From JBIKLM01 sp044375105 (GTDB taxonomy: Bacteria; Planctomycetota; UBA1135; GCA-002686595), in contig JBILNK010000052.1 in NCBI GenBank assembly GCA_044375105.1, forward strand, positions 1 to 24,641: DNA of 24,641 nt, written 5' to 3'. Both the position numbers and the translations under genes were made by a program. This document shows positions 24,401-24,641 of the stretch, in pieces. A model generated the notes under the pieces. It was not told the DNA's origin and searched no databases. It saw only the letters and a program-made list of their open reading frames with translations. Numbering within the stretch: position 1 is the stretch's first letter; each line of letters opens with the position of its first letter.

Positions 24401-24621
24401 ATCTGCACCTGATCGCGACCTACGCCATGGCTCAGGGCATGAGCCCCATGGGAGCCCTGCGGGCCCTGACCGGCGACGCGGCCAAGCTGCTTTGCCTGGA
24501 AGACCAGGTCGGCCTGCTCGAGCTCGGGCGCTTCGGCGACCTGCTGCTCCTGGACCAGAGCCCGACCTCTCCGGCGGCGCAGGTCCAGCGCGTCTGGGTG
24601 GCCGGACGCGAGGTGCGCTGA
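21448..24621 (+). CDS. Large secreted protein with two fused amidohydrolase-like domains and E/K/P-rich insertions (array member 5)
   Basis: A 1057-residue exported protein with a signal peptide of about 22 residues. Domain one (about 30-435) has VPGFVAADSRLAEG (86-99) at the metal site, GVTSAYITPARGRLIAGQGAVVKLAG, and closes with SLQAGRDADFVVLSGAPL. Domain two starts near 440 (LVLSVAELHLGDGRVLTPGEVLVQGGRIAEVG). It has MPGLIDAYGFLG (492-503) without HxH, then GVTTVALNFRGSTSAGAPVVAY, and closes with LLELGRFGDLLLLDQSP. Its FRSDAEEG (about 974-981) keeps an Asp where catalysis would use one, the only domain of the six to do so. An insertion of about 290 residues (590-880) holds two low-complexity E/K/P/A stretches (about 624-664 and 704-770). 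Between and after these are beta-rich segments (GVWTAQLAG, GVFKADGSLILEGEGDAGPFKLEG). No metal centre seems possible, and the function is unknown. Confidence 0.82.
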   Translation: MQFLIALSLSLAVSSTSASQANAAPQTGAPVHAIRAGKIHTLGPAGVIENGTLLVQAGRVLAVGGKDLDLPAGAVLIDFGAGAEIVPGFVAADSRLAEGAPSPRTAAPGLSALEAFDGFRPYMGALSAGVTSAYITPARGRLIAGQGAVVKLAGEQPDGRVVKSPAAIHGAISAEARNTPGYWEPPVPATADVGLGRPEEQLPRSAVGALLALGQLLDAVQRGEELPGYGPRTVRELTPLVSAKVPWRLGAVEAYEIGALLDFAQARGLSLVIDGAHFAAAHSKRLAALGVGVIYELPFDPNRGGNDRGKDPEDEWPSLEVPGRLAAAGVRLALTPGSSSSLRDLRFSAMAAARGGLSPELALAGITRVPAELLGCADRIGSLQAGRDADFVVLSGAPLAPGSTVLATYVDGASAWTPEAALMGEEALAESLRRGYDPRTPPLVLSVAELHLGDGRVLTPGEVLVQGGRIAEVGERVSRPLGAAVVSGAAAMPGLIDAYGFLGLEGSRRVPGLDFDLSRVLEPGDQIDRRVARAGVTTVALNFRGSTSAGAPVVAYHPAAERQQDLTVDALAALRFPWGEEEPYEAGKAVRELLSKAAEYDQAWREYEQKLAAWKPEAPRPEFKLPPEPKEEPDAKPEAEAKPEGEAAEGEDKKKKKSKDIDPDPVTGVWTAQLAGGEGPGQSVRMQIRLGAAIAGTGEASAAAGAKPEAGAAAEGEPAAEAKPEGEQAEAPKDGEKPKDGEKPKEAEKPKETEKKDKKPSKEEAKPTGPDRSVEGWLRSGLLSERLLAIRGVFKADGSLILEGEGDAGPFKLEGKLNDLTVEAETVSYGAKVSYNGLEVSLEAKRQTRDYPEAKRPVREAKEKPEAEAPKGKPKEPRGDPRLDALRRAMRGQLALLIEVEAPTEIVAAVDACAAAGIQPVLVGASGVLAVADQVRGRIRGVIPSPAIVLGGGDTSPSARNFYAALQAAGLPVAFRSDAEEGAADLHLIATYAMAQGMSPMGALRALTGDAAKLLCLEDQVGLLELGRFGDLLLLDQSPTSPAAQVQRVWVAGREVR

Positions 24622-24641
24622 GCCGCGGACCCCGGATGCTG

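Noticed and set aside
21628..24408. Open frame of about 930 codons on the minus strand
   Set aside because: It is antisense to array member 5. The Leu/Gly-rich repeats are the mirror of the E/K/P-rich codons, and no signal or domain is present.
1..24641. tRNA, rRNA, CRISPR array, insertion sequence or phage gene
   Set aside because: No cloverleaf, conserved rRNA segment, regularly spaced repeat, transposase or integrase motif was seen while reading both strands.

Overview
The window is about 24.6 kb of very GC-rich bacterial DNA (roughly 70% G+C, third codon positions almost all G or C). Two secreted beta-barrel-like proteins, a probable lipoprotein cytochrome and six exported proteins point to a bacterium with an outer membrane. 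Most starts lack a Shine-Dalgarno sequence and are preceded by C/T-rich leaders. The tandem secreted amidohydrolase-fold genes, together with a DeoC/RpiB pair of bacterial-microcompartment type, suggest a Planctomycetota-like organism. That placement is inference; other high-GC didermal phyla are possible. No tRNA, rRNA, CRISPR array, transposase or phage gene was seen.

Layout. (1) 1-3.7 kb: the tail of an HRDC-domain gene, then on the minus strand a long transketolase and a universal stress protein. (2) 3.9-4.9 kb: an outer-membrane protein gene broken by an in-frame TGA and probably lacking a proper start. (3) 5.4-7.3 kb, plus strand: a small acidic protein, a c-type cytochrome lipoprotein and phosphopentomutase (deoB). 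(4) 7.7-12.5 kb, plus strand: a tightly overlapping set of pyrimidine-nucleoside phosphorylase, concentrative nucleoside transporter and purine-nucleoside phosphorylase, followed by a beta-barrel protein. (5) 12.6-15.0 kb, minus strand: deoxyribose-phosphate aldolase, an RpiB-family isomerase and a hypothetical protein. (6) 15.5-24.6 kb, plus strand: five consecutive exported amidohydrolase-fold proteins. The last is a two-domain fusion with E/K/P-rich insertions.

How it works together. Regions 3-5 give an almost complete route for nucleoside catabolism. Nucleosides enter through the CNT transporter, perhaps after the outer-membrane protein. The two phosphorylases release bases and (deoxy)ribose-1-phosphate, DeoB makes the 5-phosphates, and DeoC cleaves deoxyribose-5-phosphate to acetaldehyde and glyceraldehyde-3-phosphate. 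RpiB and the transketolase can pass ribose-5-phosphate into the pentose phosphate pathway.

The most interesting point is that DeoC and RpiB both carry N-terminal extensions of about 65-75 residues. Each begins with a short amphipathic helix followed by a linker, the usual design of cargo-targeting (encapsulation) peptides of bacterial microcompartments. With acetaldehyde as a volatile intermediate, this suggests a sugar-phosphate-utilising microcompartment fed by nucleosides. No shell protein gene lies in the window, so the shell would have to be encoded elsewhere. The second striking feature is the amidohydrolase-like array: all six domains keep the family's overall layout but lack the HxH metal-binding motif.
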